DNA of 13,500 bases from Bolinopsis microptera (taxonomy: Eukaryota > Ctenophora > Tentaculata > Lobata > Bolinopsidae). The stretch spans positions 154,001-167,500 of the forward strand of contig NW_026971774.1 in NCBI RefSeq assembly GCF_026151205.1, read 5' to 3'. Below the pieces are notes generated by a model, which was not told the DNA's origin, ran no database searches, and was given only the letters and a program-made list of their open reading frames with translations. Shown piece after piece: positions 6,779-13,500 of the stretch (the first letter of the stretch is position 1; the number at the start of each line of letters is the position of its first letter). The translations under genes were made by a program, and so were the position numbers.

Positions 6779-6822
6779 GACGGTAACTACGGTAACTAGC
6801 GGTAACTATGGTAACTAGTTGG
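6779..6822. repeat. Short GGTAACTA tandem repeat
   Basis: Four copies of CGGTAACTA-like units (ACGG, ACGG, GCGG, ATGG before TAACTA). It shares the GGTAAC word with several arrays in this window and lies just inside the intron after the exon ending at 6857. Confidence 0.7.
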
Positions 6823-6856
6823 AAGGAGCTGGAGTTGTAACTACCACCCAGGTCAC

Positions 6857-7002
6857 CTCTCACAGTCAGCAAGAGCTGCTCTTCTTCTTCCAGGATGATG
6901 TTTCCATTTAATGCTAATGCTTCCCAGCAGACTTGTGTCCAGCCGCCAGGAAACCGTGGAGAGAACAGTTTTGTAATTCTGAGACTTTCACCAAACTTCA
7001 AC
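6857..7002 (-). CDS. Candidate internal exon of gene B (best protein-like segment)
   Basis: The minus-strand frame reads LKFGESLRITKLFSPRFPGG, then WTQVCWEALALNGNIILEEE, then EQLLLTVR, ending AGAG followed by GTGACC (donor at 6856). Two tryptophans, a GG turn, alternating hydrophobics (NGNIILEEEEQLLLTVR) and a stop-free frame give it the strongest folded-protein look in the window, perhaps part of a beta-rich domain. The 5' limit could be 7002 (CAACAAAG acceptor) or 6978 (GTCTCAG acceptor), and both acceptors are weak. The leftover G fits the exon starting at 5045 and also the terminal exon at 3771. The 46-bp repeat begins only 20 bp upstream of the exon. I do not recognise the family. Confidence 0.5.
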
Positions 7003-7021
7003 CTTTGTTGCTAGTTGCTGC

Positions 7022-7660
7022 GTTACTCTAGCAGTGGTAACCATAGTAATGTAACCTTGGTTTCCAGGTTACTTTAGCAGTGGTTACCATAGTGCTGTAA
7101 CCTTGGTTTCCAGGTTACTCTAGCAGTGGTTTCTATAGTAATGTAACCTCGGTTTCCAGGTTACTCTAGCAGTGGTTACCATAGTTATGTAACCTTGGTT
7201 TCCAAGTTACTCTAGCAGTGGTTTCCATAGTGCTGTAACCTTGGTTTCCAGGTTACTCTAGCAGTGGTTACCATAGTGCTGTAACCTTGGTTTCCAGGTT
7301 ACTCTAGCAGTGGTTACCATAGTGCTGTAACCTTGGTTTCCAAGTTACTCTAGCAGTGGTTACCAGTGATGTAACCTTGGTTTCCAGGTTACTCTAGCAG
7401 TGGTTTCCATAGTGCTGTAACCTTGGTTTCCAGGTTACTCTAGCAGTGGTTACCATAGTGCGGTAACCTTGGTTTCCAGGTTACTCTAGCAGTGGTTACC
7501 ATAGTGCTGTAACCTTGGTTTCCAGGTTACTCTAGCAGTGGTTACCATAGTGATTTAACCTTGGTTTCCAGGTTACTCTAGCAGTGGTTACCATAGTGCT
7601 GTAACCTTGGTTTCCAGGTTACTCTAACAGTGGTTACCATAGTGCTGTAACCTTCACTGG
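7022..7660. repeat. 46-bp minisatellite, about 14 units
   Basis: Units of 46 bp consist of GTTACTCTAGCAGTGG, then TTACCATAGTGCTGTAACC, then TTGGTTTCCAG. One unit is 2 bp short (GTTACCAGTGATG). Each contains the inverted pair GGTTAC ... GTAACC around CATAGTGCT, a possible small hairpin related in sequence to the X-box-like motifs. The first unit starts at 7022 and the last near 7618. One solitary unit-like piece (GTGGTTACCATAGTGACGTAACCTTGGTTTCCAGG) occurs far away at 8249-8283. Confidence 0.96.
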
Positions 7661-7849
7661 TTTCTATGGTGATGCAACACTGGTTTCTGTGGTGATGCAA
7701 ATTCCGGTGGCTGTTTTAAGTTAAAACTACTGCAAATAACGCCGCTGCTCTCTTATTACAGATGAAGTTATTTTGAAATGAGAGGTATTGACGAACAGTT
7801 CCAGCATATACGGAAAAGAAGACCTGCTTAAATCACGATTATATTACTG
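7661..7849. other. Unique region with a weak open frame
   Basis: After a short decay of the 46-bp repeat (two CTGGTTTCT.TGGTGATGCAA copies at 7668-7700) comes unique sequence. The minus strand from 7823 to 7716 is open for about 35 codons (VFFSVYAGTVRQYLSFQNNF...) behind a TTTAAGCAG, but it lacks a convincing donor and its phase does not join neighbours. Not called as an exon. Confidence 0.3.
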
Positions 7850-7854
7850 ATATA

Positions 7855-7915
7855 TAGATGGACCACTAGGGGTAACAACAGATAGATGGGCCACTAGGGG
7901 TAACAACAGATAGAT
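7855..7915. repeat. Two-copy 31-bp tandem repeat
   Basis: GATGGACCACTAGGGGTAAC followed by AACAGATA occurs twice in tandem, the second copy with GATGGGCC. Confidence 0.85.
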
Positions 7916-8056
7916 GTTATCTTAGAAAGTATAATAAATAGTATTATAATATAAATCACCTGTATTTTAGAAAGTGTAAAATGTAAATTAGATAGTAAAA
8001 ATACGAAGCACACTCGGAGAGCAGATATAAAGAGATTTATGTTAAGATAATATTGA
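7916..8056. other. AT-rich spacer
   Basis: Very AT-rich sequence with no supported feature; open frames here are composition artefacts. Confidence 0.5.
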
Positions 8057-8198
8057 GAGATACCACTCAATGAAACTGTAAAAGTAATAGTAATAGTAGA
8101 AATACTGCTGCTGAAGAGATACCACTCAATGAAACTGTAAAAGTAATAGTAATAGTAGAAATACTGCTGCTGAAGAGATACCACTCAATGAAACTGTT
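8057..8198. repeat. 59-bp tandem repeat, 2.4 copies
   Basis: GAGATACCACTCAATGAAAC starts at 8057, 8116 and 8175 (59-bp spacing). The unit includes AAAGTAATAGTAATAGTAG and CTGCTGCTGAA. The third copy stops after about 24 bp. On the minus strand a pyrimidine-rich TTACTTTTACAG precedes TTTCATTGAGTGG, an acceptor look-alike repeated per unit, but no supported exon follows. Confidence 0.92.
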
Positions 8199-8331
8199 AA
8201 AGGAAGACTATAAGACATTCAGTGGAGAACAGCAGGTAACGTGTAGAAGTGGTTACCATAGTGACGTAACCTTGGTTTCCAGGTAGAAGTGGGGGTAGAA
8301 GACTGTAAGAAAACAACTCTCAGCTCATCAC

Positions 8332-8659
8332 CACACAGAGTGTGACACAGAGTGTGACACAGATTGTGACACAGATTGTAACACAGATTGTGACACAGAG
8401 TGTGACACAGAGTGTGACACAGAGTGTGACACAGATTGTGACACAGATTGTGACACAGAGTGTGACACAGAGTGTGACACAGAGTGTGACACAGAGTGTG
8501 ACACAGAGTGTGACACAGAGTGTGACACAGATTGTAACACAGAGTGTGACACAGAGTGTGACACAGAGTGTGACACAGATTGTGACACAGAGTGTGACAC
8601 AGATTGTGACACAGAGTGTGACACAGATTGTGACACAGAGTGTGACACAGAGTGTGACT
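8332..8659. repeat. 12-bp minisatellite, about 27 units
   Basis: Units TGTGACACAGAG and TGTGACACAGAT (a few TGTAACACAGAT) alternate irregularly. As 12 is divisible by 3 and the unit has no stop in several frames, all long open frames across it (VTLC, VSHS, TQSV peptides) are by-products. It starts 14 bp inside the intron that follows the candidate exon ending at 8673. Confidence 0.97.
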
Positions 8660-8672
8660 CTGTTATCCTGAC

Positions 8673-8946
8673 CTTCGCTGATCTTCCTAGCTCTAGACCG
8701 AGGAGAAGTGTTCATGATGGGACTCTTATTTACGTCCATGTAACCTTGTTTAGCTTTGGCCACACTGTTCATAGTCCTCGTCATTATGTAAGTGTTCATC
8801 ATATCGTTACCCAGCCTGTTAGACCCGAATGCTGCCCCGGCTGACTTTCTGTTCCCATTCATGGTTGAGAAGGAACCTTGGCTCATCATTCTACTGTTCC
8901 GGGCAGGATTCTGAGCCTGCAATCTGGATCTCCGCCTCATTTCCAG
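8673..8946 (-). CDS. Candidate internal exon of gene B, basic low-complexity protein segment
   Basis: On the minus strand CCCCTCTTTGTTGAAG is a strong acceptor. The exon runs 91 codons plus one base to GCGAAG followed by GTCAGG. It starts LEMRRRSRLQAQNPARNSRM, continues MSQGSFSTMNGNRKSAGAAF and ends SPRSRARKISE. It is rich in R, S, N and M, with few large hydrophobics except MMNTYIMTRTM, so probably disordered and basic. It is the longest non-repetitive open frame in the window. Continuing the frame through the 12-bp array to a stop at 8320 is judged artefactual. The leftover G does not match the frame of the next exon (6978-7002 needs two bases), so an unseen exon is required or the junctions are slightly wrong. 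Family unknown. Confidence 0.5.
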
Positions 8947-9278
8947 CTTCAACAAAGAGGGGATTAATGTGTTATTTAACGTTATTATACCTCATTTCCA
9001 GCTTCAACAAAGAGGGGATATGTTATTTTAACGTTATTATACTTCATTTCCAGCTTCAACAAAGAGGGGATGTGTTATTTAAACGTTATTATACCTCATT
9101 TCCAGCTTCAACAAAGAGGGGATATGTTATTTTAACGTTATTATACCTCATTTCCAGCTTCAACAAAGAGGGGATATGTTATTTTAACGTTATTATACCT
9201 CATTTCCAGCTTCAACAAAGAGGGGATGTGTTATTTAACGTTATTATACCTCATTTCCAGCTTCAACAAAGAGGGGAT
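8935..9278. repeat. ~52-bp tandem repeat, 7 copies, amplifying an exon-intron boundary
   Basis: CCTCATTTCCAGCTTCAACA followed by AAGAGGGGAT and an ATGTTATTTTAACGTTATTATA tail begins at 8935, 8990, 9042, 9094, 9146, 9198 and 9249. Spacings are 55, 52, 52, 52, 52 and 51. The first copy spans the 5' end of the candidate exon at 8946: on the minus strand each copy repeats CCCTCTTTGTTGAAG plus 11 exon bases (CTGGAAATGAG), but then reads GTATAA instead of continuing into the exon. On the plus strand TTATACCTCATTTCCAG is also acceptor-like, so orientation is not settled by splice signals alone. Confidence 0.95.
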
Positions 9279-9536
9279 GTCACTTAATGTTACAGTGACT
9301 TAATGTTACAGTGGCAGGATATAGTTTAAAACGTAGTCAGAAATTTAACGGATAATTTTTAAAGTCAAGTAAAAAAACTGTTTCTGTCAAGTCTATTTTA
9401 AACAAACGACCCTTTCATACAACCTTAACTATAACTAAGTATTTTTTATGGATTTGACACCTTCATTAAGAATTTAAGAAAATGGCAATAATTCTACGGA
9501 AAATCTTACGATAAAAAAGGACTCAGTTTTTATGGG
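9279..9536. other. AT-rich unique spacer
   Basis: A short duplication ACTTAATGTTACAGTG occurs twice at 9282-9312. The rest is AT-rich with no supported feature. It flanks the TTAA-bounded transposon. Confidence 0.5.
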
Positions 9537-9540
9537 TTAA

Positions 9541-9661
9541 GGGGGGGGGGGGGGGGGGGGGGGGGGCCAATGGGTATTTTTTGTGAAACTTGATTTCGAG
9601 ATAGCAGTTGACCAACAAACTAAGAACAGTGACCGAACTTTTGAGGGGGTCCCGGACCCCA

Positions 9662-9695
<34 letters not shown>

Positions 9696-10215
9696 AATGG
9701 ATATTTTTTGTGAAACTTGATTTCGAGATAGCAGTTGACCAACAAACTAAGAACAGTGACCGAACTTTTGAGGGGGTCCCGGACCCCAACCGCCAAACGG
9801 TGCCCGCGGGGCAGCCACGCCCATATTTGGTCCAAATTAGGCCCAATTTAGCCAAATACCCTAAACATGCCCAAAATTCAGGTTTAAGGTGCTCTACTTG
9901 TAGCTAGTGGTCTCTTGAACTTGTATATGAAATTTCATCAAGATTGGACAAAAAATGACTGAGTTATGAGCCAAAAAACCATATGCCCATATTTGGGCAT
10001 ACGCACCAAATTTGGTAGATTTCGTCCCATAAATTGGTCAAATATTAATATTTTTGAATGAGACTTACTTTATAAGAAAGGTAAGCCTAAACTAGATATT
10101 CTCAGTAGGTTATAGCTTTATATCTGTTTAAATGTGGGTACTGGTCCTAGTTTGTTGGTCAACTGGCTATCTCGAAATCAAGTTTCACAAAAAATACCCA
10201 TGGCCCCCCCCCCCC
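9541..10215. mobile_element. TTAA-flanked MITE with poly-G/poly-C termini
   Basis: Flanked by TTAA on both sides (9537-9540 and 10216-10219), the signature of piggyBac-type or Kolobok-type insertion. The left end is 26 G followed by CCAATGGGTATTTTTTGTGA...CAACAAACTA (to 9622). The right end is its inverted copy from 10148, ending in 12 C, giving near-identical inverted repeats of about 55 bp plus the homopolymer. The left end is internally duplicated (see the separate entry). The middle has Y-rich GCCCATATTTGG words and TGAAATTTCATCAAGATTGG, a phrase style common in invertebrate MITEs. No transposase is present. It lies in the probable first intron of gene B. Confidence 0.82.
9567..9791. repeat. 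Tandem duplication of the MITE left end
   Basis: A 98-bp body (CCAATGGGTATTTTTTGTGA ... GGTCCCGGACCCCAACC) at 9567-9664 is repeated at 9694-9791, separated by a second G run of 29 (9665-9693). The bodies differ at one or two positions (TGGGTA versus TGGATA). Both G runs are long enough for G-quadruplex formation and are likely to be length-unstable or misassembled. Confidence 0.93.
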
Positions 10216-10219
10216 TTAA

Positions 10220-10401
10220 ATGGAACGATTAATTAACTTGTTAGGACTAATTGAATGCTCGTAAGGATAGTCGCTGCTTGTAGTTTTAGAGAAGGTATTA
10301 ATAATCCCCCCCTGCAAAGTGTATCAATGTTGTAACTCACCTGGGGGGTGTTACTAGGTGTTACTAAGTGTTACTAGGGGGGGGGGGGATCAGGTACTCA
10401 C
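10220..10401. other. Intron-like sequence with a second minus-strand donor and G-rich runs
   Basis: Contains a GTGTTACTAGG tandem triplet (10348-10376), a run of 12 G (10377-10388) and, on the minus strand, CCCAG followed by GTGAGT (10340-10335), a consensus donor in addition to the one at 10401. The 13-mer AAGTGTATCAATG occurs here (10317-10329) and again in the candidate first exon (10433-10445), both near GTGAGT donors. This suggests a local duplication. Confidence 0.45.
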
Positions 10402-10471
10402 CAAGTCTAATGGTTGTTTTTAGGTCAGCTAGAAGTGTATCAATGCAGTTCTCTTCCTTCTTTCCTGTCAT
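10402..10471 (-). CDS. Candidate first coding exon of minus-strand gene B
   Basis: The minus strand has an in-frame TGA, two codons, then ATG at 10471-10469. It reads MTGKKEENCIDTLLADLK followed by TTIRL and one base, ending at ACTTG followed by GTGAGT, a strong donor. The upstream in-frame stop fits a true start; an acceptor just upstream is not obvious. An X-box-like motif lies 16 bp upstream. The leftover G does not fit phase 0 of the exon starting at 8946. It does fit the alternative frame there (GCT GGA AAT GAG), which stops after about 17 codons, so either an intermediate exon is missing or this belongs to a short separate gene. No family is recognised; the segment looks helical and charged. 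Confidence 0.42.
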
Positions 10472-10487
10472 CCGCGCTCATGCTCGT

Positions 10488-10501
10488 GTTACCATGACAA
10501 C
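10488..10501 (+). promoter_or_regulatory. X-box-like motif upstream of the gene B start
   Basis: GTTACCATGACAAC, a full match to RYYNYYATRRNRAC, lies 16 bp upstream of the candidate minus-strand ATG, outside any array. Known RFX-type X-boxes work in promoters of ciliary and other genes and are orientation-independent. Here the site would be in the 5' UTR or core promoter. It lacks the adjacent CACGTG that most other copies have. Function is inference. Confidence 0.4.
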
Positions 10502-10711
10502 GCTCATATTCTACCTTGTGTCTGGTCACCTGTTCATTAGCTTGAAAGGAGAGTTAGTTAGACCTTATATCACCAGAGACAGATTTAATAAATTATATCA
10601 CACTATGCTAAAACACTTTCAACACTTTTATCATTTATAAACTTTAGAAATCTATTCAGTTTTAATACTTTCGTCACTACTCATGTATTAGCTGACTGTA
10701 ATTTATACGCA
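10502..10711. other. AT-rich unique sequence, possible upstream region of gene B
   Basis: About 210 bp between the X-box-like site and the large array. No TATA box at a convincing position and no repeat. The open plus-strand frame through it is not supported by splice or composition evidence. Confidence 0.4.
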
Positions 10712-13500
10712 ATACCATTACAACTGCTCCAAAGGAGTGCCGTAACGTTACCATTACCACTGTTCCAAAGGAGTGCCGTAACGTTACCATTACCACTGTT
10801 CCAAAGGAGTGCCGTAACGTTACCATTACCACTGTTCCAAAGGAGTGCCGTAACGTTAGCATTACCACTGTTCCAAAGGAGTGCCGTAACGTTAGCATTA
10901 CCACTGTTCCAAAGGAGTGCCGTAACGTTACCATTGTTCCAAAGGAGTGTCGTAACGTTAGCATTACCACTGTTCCAAAGGAGTGCCGTAACGTTACCAT
11001 TACCACTGTTCCAAAGGAGTGCCGTAACGTTACCATTACCACTTTTCCAAAGGAGTGCCGTAACGTTAGCATTACCACTGTTCCAAAGGAGTGCCGTAAC
11101 GTTAGCATTGCCACTGTTCCAATGGAGTGCCGTAACGTTAGCATTGCCACTGTTCCAATGGAGTGCCGTAACGTTACCATTACCACTGTTCCAAGGAGTG
11201 CCGTAACGTTACCATTACCACTGTTCCAAAGGAGTGCCGTAACGTTACCATTACCACTTTTCCAAAGGAGTGCCGTAACGTTAGCATTGCCACTGTTCCA
11301 AAGGAGTGCCGTAACGTTAGCATTGCCACTGTTCCAATGGAGTGCCGTAACGTTACCATTACCACTGTTCCAAAGGAGTGCCGTAACGTTACCATTACCA
11401 CTGTTCCAAAGGAGTGCCGTAACGTTACCATTACCACTGTTCCAAAGGAATGCCGTAACGTTACCATTACCACTGTTCCAAAGGAGTGCCGTAACGTTAG
11501 CATTACAACTGTTCCAAAGGAGTGCCGTAACGTTAGCATTACCACTGTTCCAAAGGAGTGCCGTAACGTTAGCATTACCACTGTTCCAAAGGAGTGCCGT
11601 AACGTGACCATTACCACTGTTCCAAAGGAGTGCCCGTAACGTTACCATTACCACTGTTCCAAAGGAGTGCCGTAACGTTACCATTACCACTGTTCCAAAG
11701 GAGTGCTGTAACGTTACCATTACCACTGTTCCAAAGGAGTGTCGTAACGTTAGCATTACCACTGTTCCAATGGAGTGCCGTAACGTTAGCATTACCACTG
11801 TTCCAAAGGAGTGCCGTAACGTTACCATTACCACTGTTCCAAAGGAGTGCCGTAACGTTAGCATTACCAATGTTCCAAAGGAGTGCCGTAACGTTACCAT
11901 TACCACTGTTCCAAAGGAGTGCCGTAACGTTACCATTACCACTGTTCCAAAGGAGTGCCGTAACGTTAGCATTACCACTGTTCCAAAGGAGTGTCGTAAC
12001 GTTAGCATTACCACTGTTCCAAAGGAGTGCCGTAACGTTAGCATTACCACTGTTCCAAAGGAGTGCCGTAACGTTACCATTACCACTGTTCCAAAGGAGT
12101 GTCGTAACGTTACCATTACCACTGTTCCAAAGGAGTGCCGTAACGTTACCATTACCACTGTTCCAAAGGAGTGCCGTAACGTTACCATTACCACTGTTCC
12201 TAAGGAGTGCCGTAACGTTAGCATTACCACTGTTCCAAAGGAGTGCCGTAACGTTACCATTACCACTGTTCAAAAGGAGTGGCCGTAACGTTACCATTAC
12301 CACTGTTCCAAAGGAGTGCCGTAACGTTACCATTACCACTGTTCCAAAGGAGTGCCGTAACGTTACCATTACCACTGTTCCAAAGGAGTGTCGTAACGTT
12401 ACCATTACCACTGTTCAAAAGGAGTGCCGTAACGTTACCATTACCACTGTTCCAAAGGAGTGTCGTAACGTTACCATTACCACTGTTCCAAAGGAGTGCC
12501 GTAACGTTAGCATTACCACTGTTCCAAAGGAATGCTGTAACGTTACCATTACCACTGTTCCAAAGGAGTGCCGTAACGTTAGTATTACCACTGTTCCAAA
12601 GGAGTGTCGTAACGTTACCATTACCACTGTTCCAAAGGAGTGCCGTAACGTTACCATTACCACTGTTCCAAAGGAGTGTCGTAACGTTACCATTACCACT
12701 GTTCAAAAGGAGTGCCGTAACGTTACCATTACCACTGTTCCAAAGGAGTGTCGTAACGTTACCATTACCACTGTTCCAAAGGAGTGCCGTAACGTTAGCA
12801 TTACCACTGTTCCAAAGGAATGCTGTAACGTTACCATTACCACTGTTCCAAAGGAGTGCCGTAACGTTACCATTACCACTGTTCCAAAGGAGTGCCGTAA
12901 CGTTAGCATTACCACTGTTCCAAAGGAGTGCCGTAACGTTAGCATTACCACTGTTCCAAAGGAGTGTCGTAACGTTAGCATTACCACTGTTCCAAAGGAG
13001 TGTCGTAACGTTACCATTACCACTGTTCCAAAGGAGTGCCGTAACGTTACCATTACCACTGTTCCAAAGGAGTGTCGTAACGTTACCATTACCACTGTTC
13101 CAAAGGAGTGCCGTAACGTTACCATTACCACTGTTCCAAAGGAGTGCCGTAACGTTACCATTACCACTGTTCCAAAGGAGTGTCGTAACGTTACCATTAC
13201 CACTGTTCCAAAGGAGTGCCGTAACGTTAGAATTACCACTAATCCAAAGGAGTGCCGTAACGTTAGAATTACCACTAATCCAAAGGAGTGCCGTAACGTT
13301 ACCATTACCACTGTTCCAAAGGAGTGCCGTAACGTTAGCATTACCACTGTTCCAAAGGAGTGCCGTAACGTTACCATTACCACTGTTCCAAAGGAGTGTC
13401 GTAACGTTACCATTACCACTGTTCCAAAGGAGTGCCGTAACGTTACCATTACCACTGTTCCAAAGGAGTGCCGTAACGTTAGCATTACCACTGTTCCAAA
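10712..13500. repeat. 36-bp satellite-like array, about 77 units, running off the window
   Basis: Units consist of GTTCCAAAGGAGTGCCGTAA followed by CGTTACCATTACCACT. The commonest variants are CGTTAGC for CGTTACC, GTGTCG for GTGCCG, and AATGCTG. Every typical unit holds the 10-bp palindrome GTAACGTTAC. Length variants break the 3-periodicity: a 30-bp unit near 10930, a 35-bp unit near 11190 and 37-bp units near 11633 and 12278. Long open frames on both strands (TLRHSFGTVVMV and ECRNVTITTVPK 12-mers) are a consequence of a stop-free 36-bp unit. The first units (10712-10740) are degenerate (CATTACAACTGCTCC), marking the array edge. Confidence 0.97.

Noticed and set aside
7894-8184. Minus-strand frame rich in Y, F, I and S
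   Set aside because: It reflects AT-rich sequence and the 59-bp duplication, with no splice or composition support.
8320-8672. Extension of the basic exon through (VTLC)n to a stop at 8320
   Set aside because: The 12-bp repeat keeps all frames open; a donor-like AAG followed by GTCAGG lies just before it, so the array is more likely intronic.
9523-9907. Open frames with poly-Pro or poly-Gly
   Set aside because: They arise from the long G/C homopolymers inside the TTAA-flanked MITE and lie in its duplicated end.
10677-13491. Very long open frames on both strands encoding 12-residue repeat proteins
   Set aside because: The 36-bp unit has no stop in several frames, so openness is automatic. 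Units of 30, 35 and 37 bp shift the frame, substitutions show no codon pattern, and both strands are equally open.

Overview
The window looks like nuclear DNA of a eukaryote, most likely a metazoan. There are no long uninterrupted genes. Instead there are short open segments bounded by GT-AG splice-like signals, a plus-strand AATAAA, two non-autonomous DNA transposons with terminal inverted repeats, and about ten different tandem-repeat families. I cannot name the species. The genome style (short exons in minisatellite-rich introns, TTAA-flanked MITE) would fit a marine invertebrate, but that is inference.

Layout. 1-800: a heptamer minisatellite interrupted at 224-323. 805-1082: a strong minus-strand donor and a GTGGTTAGT-type degenerate repeat. 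1083-2935: a 41-bp minisatellite with a 9-unit higher-order repeat. 2960-3422: two candidate last exons of a plus-strand gene (gene A) with a polyA signal at 3443. 3644-10471: scattered candidate exons of a minus-strand gene (gene B), at 10471-10402, 8946-8673, 7002-6857, 5045-4960, 4641-4549, 4231-4161 and 3771-3644 (stop). A and B would be convergent, with stops about 220 bp apart. Between the B exons lie a 32-bp repeat (4355-4555), an ACT/X-box compound repeat (5165-5645), a Mutator-like foldback MITE with a 9-bp target duplication (5724-6321), a 46-bp repeat (7022-7660), small 31-bp and 59-bp duplications, a 12-bp repeat (8332-8659), a ~52-bp repeat (8935-9278) and a TTAA-flanked MITE with poly-G ends (9541-10215). 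10712-13500: a 36-bp satellite-like array running off the end of the window.

No encoded protein is recognised. Gene calls rest on open frames, splice-like sites, phase compatibility and base composition only, so each is moderate or low confidence. Any 25-codon segment has a fair chance of being open by accident.

The most interesting pattern is twofold. First, a composite motif, GTTACCATGACAAC often followed by ACACGTGAC, recurs singly and as the core of two unrelated arrays. It fits the RFX/DAF-19 X-box consensus RYYNYYATRRNRAC plus a CACGTG E-box. One copy lies just upstream of the candidate gene B start codon. Second, several arrays abut predicted splice junctions, and two of them (4355-4555 and 8935-9278) appear to be tandem amplifications of the splice junction itself.
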